A DNA stretch of 64,000 nucleotides from Desulfosediminicola flagellatus. GTDB taxonomy: Bacteria > Desulfobacterota > Desulfobulbia > Desulfobulbales > Desulfocapsaceae. The position numbers and the translations under genes were made by a program. The DNA lies in NCBI RefSeq assembly GCF_005116655.2, contig NZ_CP050698.1:4177501-4241500 (forward strand), written 5' to 3'. Under the pieces are notes generated by a model. It did no database searches. It was not told the origin of the DNA and was given only the letters and a program-made list of their open reading frames with translations. Of this stretch, positions 62,257-64,000 are shown piece after piece (the first letter of the stretch is position 1; the number at the start of each line of letters is the position of its first letter).

Positions 62257-62858
62257 GGACTATACTCCTCGATACAATGATCCACGTGTTAAACACTGTT
62301 GCTATTTCAACATCTCCAACTCCTGCATACGAAGAAGTATACCGTTGTTGATCTCTTATGATCCACATATGCCATGATCACAATACGTTCATTGATACGT
62401 TATGACCACGTATAAACTAATCCGTAAAGGGAACATAAGAAAATGCAGCACCAAAGTGCAGATTATCCTGCCATCTGATGCCTCATAACGTATTTTTATT
62501 ACTCATGTAACTCTGCATGGGTCTGCAACCGCCCATGGCTTTTACACTGCTTTACCGATTCACTAAAACGTAATCTCATCCCACCGATCTTGTACATAAC
62601 GTGTAATGTACGGTTACAATAATCACATTATTTTACACCCAACCAGCCCACCCTTAATTCCTTACCACTTCGGTTAGTTACCCATCTACAATGCAAAACA
62701 CATGTTAGAATATTCTAACATAGTTGCAACTTTACAACTTGACCGATATTTCAATCTATGGAATAGCTATGCTCATATTCTTATGCGTATCTAACTTATT
62801 TATCAATCTTGACATACCCGGGTACCTGATACCCAAAATTCAAAACGAGTATCACGAA
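62257..62858. other. Intergenic upstream of the DUF2325 gene
   Basis: About 600 bases without a supported gene. In-frame extension of the downstream gene to TTG 62724 would encode a hydrophobic stretch (IYGIAMLIFLCVSNLFI), leaving open a longer membrane-anchored form. Confidence 0.4.
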
Positions 62859-63458
62859 ATGGAAACACAACCACGCGATCAACGTATAAATCTCCTCAGC
62901 CAAATGATAATTATCCAGGAACAACTTGAAGATCTGGAAACTCAACTGCAGGATGCCGAGGATCTTCTGGCTCTGGCGGATTCCATTACCCTTGACCTTG
63001 AGCAGAAATGTGCCAGATTGCAAAACGATAATGAACGAAAAGATCAACAGATTCAGCGCCTCAAAGAAGCACTTCTACGTAAAGGTGAGAGTGACTGTCA
63101 GAACTGTAGTGATAAGGATAGTCCTGAATGTCCAGGCGAAGATCTTTGCGGCAAACGTATCCTCTACGTAGGTGGTATGCATAAGATGGTTCAGCATTAT
63201 CGAAAAATCATTGAAGAGCGAGGCGGCGAGTTTATGCACCATGATGGTGGTAAAGAGATTGCTAAATCACGCTTACCGGGAATGATATATCAAGCCGATG
63301 CAGTTGTCTGCCCTATTGACTGTGTAAGCCATGATGCCTGCTTAAGTGTAAAAAAATATTGCAAACAATCACAGAAACCCTACCTGATGATGCGTGGTTC
63401 CGGTTTATCTTCTCTTACCAGAGAATTGGAGAAATTCTCGGAACTCAAGCTACATTAA
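62859..63458 (+). CDS. DUF2325 protein with coiled-coil and Cys motif
   Basis: From ATG 62859 the protein has 199 residues: a coiled coil (about 5-75, QEQLEDLETQLQDAEDLLAL), a Cys cluster (SDCQNCSDKDSPECPGEDLC) and a DUF2325 domain (RILYVGGMHKMVQHYRKIIE, FMHHDGGKEIAKSRLPG, DAVVCPIDCVSHDACLSVK). The start is uncertain; ATG 62769 would add an N-terminal hydrophobic segment. DUF2325 proteins are often near dnaA/metal-homeostasis or stress genes, but no role is established. The four extra cysteines could bind a metal. Confidence 0.82.
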   Translation: METQPRDQRINLLSQMIIIQEQLEDLETQLQDAEDLLALADSITLDLEQKCARLQNDNERKDQQIQRLKEALLRKGESDCQNCSDKDSPECPGEDLCGKRILYVGGMHKMVQHYRKIIEERGGEFMHHDGGKEIAKSRLPGMIYQADAVVCPIDCVSHDACLSVKKYCKQSQKPYLMMRGSGLSSLTRELEKFSELKLH

Positions 63459-63614
63459 TCCCGCATTGGTTCAGGGAATGACTATTACACATAAGCAGTT
63501 CATCTGATCATCGCATTTCATTATCACATCGTTTATTGTGTTTTGGTTCGCTTTATTACTCGACGATTATCCTGGAAGGTCATACCATTTCTATGAAATT
63601 TCAGGTTAACTTTA

Positions 63615-63630
63615 CAGGCGACAACGCCTG
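63615..63630. repeat. Short hairpin before the last gene
   Basis: CAGGCG and CGCCTG pair around ACAA, 24 bases before the ATG of the gene cut at the right edge; it may lie in its leader. Confidence 0.4.
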
Positions 63631-63654
63631 AACCAGCACGCAACGAGGATGAAT

Positions 63655-64000
63655 ATGCAATGGAATGTTGATGGTCTCGGGTTTTTATATCGCCCTGATG
63701 TCTTTACCGGCTCATTCGACAGCAAAATAATGCAGGAACGACATGATGAGAAAGTGCTGAAAAAACTCACTGCACTGAAATCAGCCGTTGCAAATGAAAA
63801 TAACCCGTTTGCTGCCATGCAGTTGCTTCACAAAAATGATCACCTCCGTTTTTTTCAGAATAATATTGAGGCTTTCAGAAATGCTGGAGAGTTTGAAAAA
63901 ACTGTCCTCACACTCTATGGAAAGCTTAACGCCCCTTTCGGGTCCGGGGGTGATGCCGAAGAATGGAGCGCCCTGTTCATGTCCTGCGACAGGGAAGCTC
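63655..64000 (+). CDS. Unidentified protein, 5' part only (cut by window edge)
   Basis: The frame stays open to the window end. ATG 63655 follows GAGG at six bases. The visible 115 residues (MQWNVDGLGFLYRPDVFTGS ... QLLHKNDHLRFFQNN ... KLNAPFGSGGDAEEWS) are mixed charged and aromatic without signal peptide. No family was recognised, and the rest of the gene is needed. Confidence 0.7.
   Translation, partial: MQWNVDGLGFLYRPDVFTGSFDSKIMQERHDEKVLKKLTALKSAVANENNPFAAMQLLHKNDHLRFFQNNIEAFRNAGEFEKTVLTLYGKLNAPFGSGGDAEEWSALFMSCDREA

Overview
The window reads like the chromosome of a Gram-negative anaerobe, most likely a marine or sediment sulfate reducer of the Desulfobacterota (Desulfobulbales type). 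This is inferred from a stand-alone MvhD-type iron-sulfur protein, abundant c-di-GMP and PAS signalling genes, a c-di-GMP riboswitch, outer-membrane proteins and glycerol-to-pyruvate catabolism. No rRNA, tRNA or CRISPR array was seen, so the taxonomic call stays tentative.

Layout. 1-4.0 kb: AT-rich run of six small same-strand genes (unknown protein, exported HExxH protein, Cys-rich protein, GNAT acetyltransferase, exported protein, unknown protein) separated by attC-like sites, i.e. the end of a chromosomal integron cassette array. 4.1-23.8 kb: metabolic core with tpiA and pgk (-), then glpD, the glycerol ABC importer glpSTPQUV, glpK and gap (+), alpha-carbonic anhydrase, a small outer-membrane barrel, an SLC13/DASS carboxylate transporter and pyruvate kinase. 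Together they import glycerol and carry most of the route to pyruvate; phosphoglycerate mutase and enolase are not in the window. 24-33 kb: flavin-binding protein, LuxS/MtnN with a divergent LysR gene, AraC regulators, SnoaL-like lipoprotein, extradiol dioxygenase, many short mobile repeats. 33.3-38.4 kb: response regulator, a c-di-GMP-I riboswitch before a small exported STN-like gene, an intact IS1182-like element followed by two tandem miniature relatives joined at CTAG, and a solute-binding protein. 38.5-48.8 kb: dehydrogenase with divergent LysR gene, then FadL-type porin, a cNMP-binding/methyltransferase fusion and two translationally coupled 6TM-PAS-HD-GYP proteins, and a Na+/H+ antiporter. 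49-55 kb: a large two-gene TIR / STAND-TM-WD40 operon, a probable conflict (defence) system. 55.4-64 kb: MvhD-like protein, Asp-rich exported protein, Rossmann protein, MFS transporter, AcuI-like reductase, PAS-PP2C phosphatase, DUF2325 protein and a gene cut by the right edge.

Three themes connect the genes: glycerol/C3 metabolism in one block; c-di-GMP signalling (riboswitch plus two HD-GYP enzymes, next to a possible lipid-signal methyltransferase and a long-chain lipid porin); and mobile DNA (integron cassettes, one IS, at least three families of miniature inverted-repeat elements). The best candidates for undescribed biology are the TIR/STAND operon, the FadL-methyltransferase-HD-GYP operon and the riboswitch-controlled STN-like gene.
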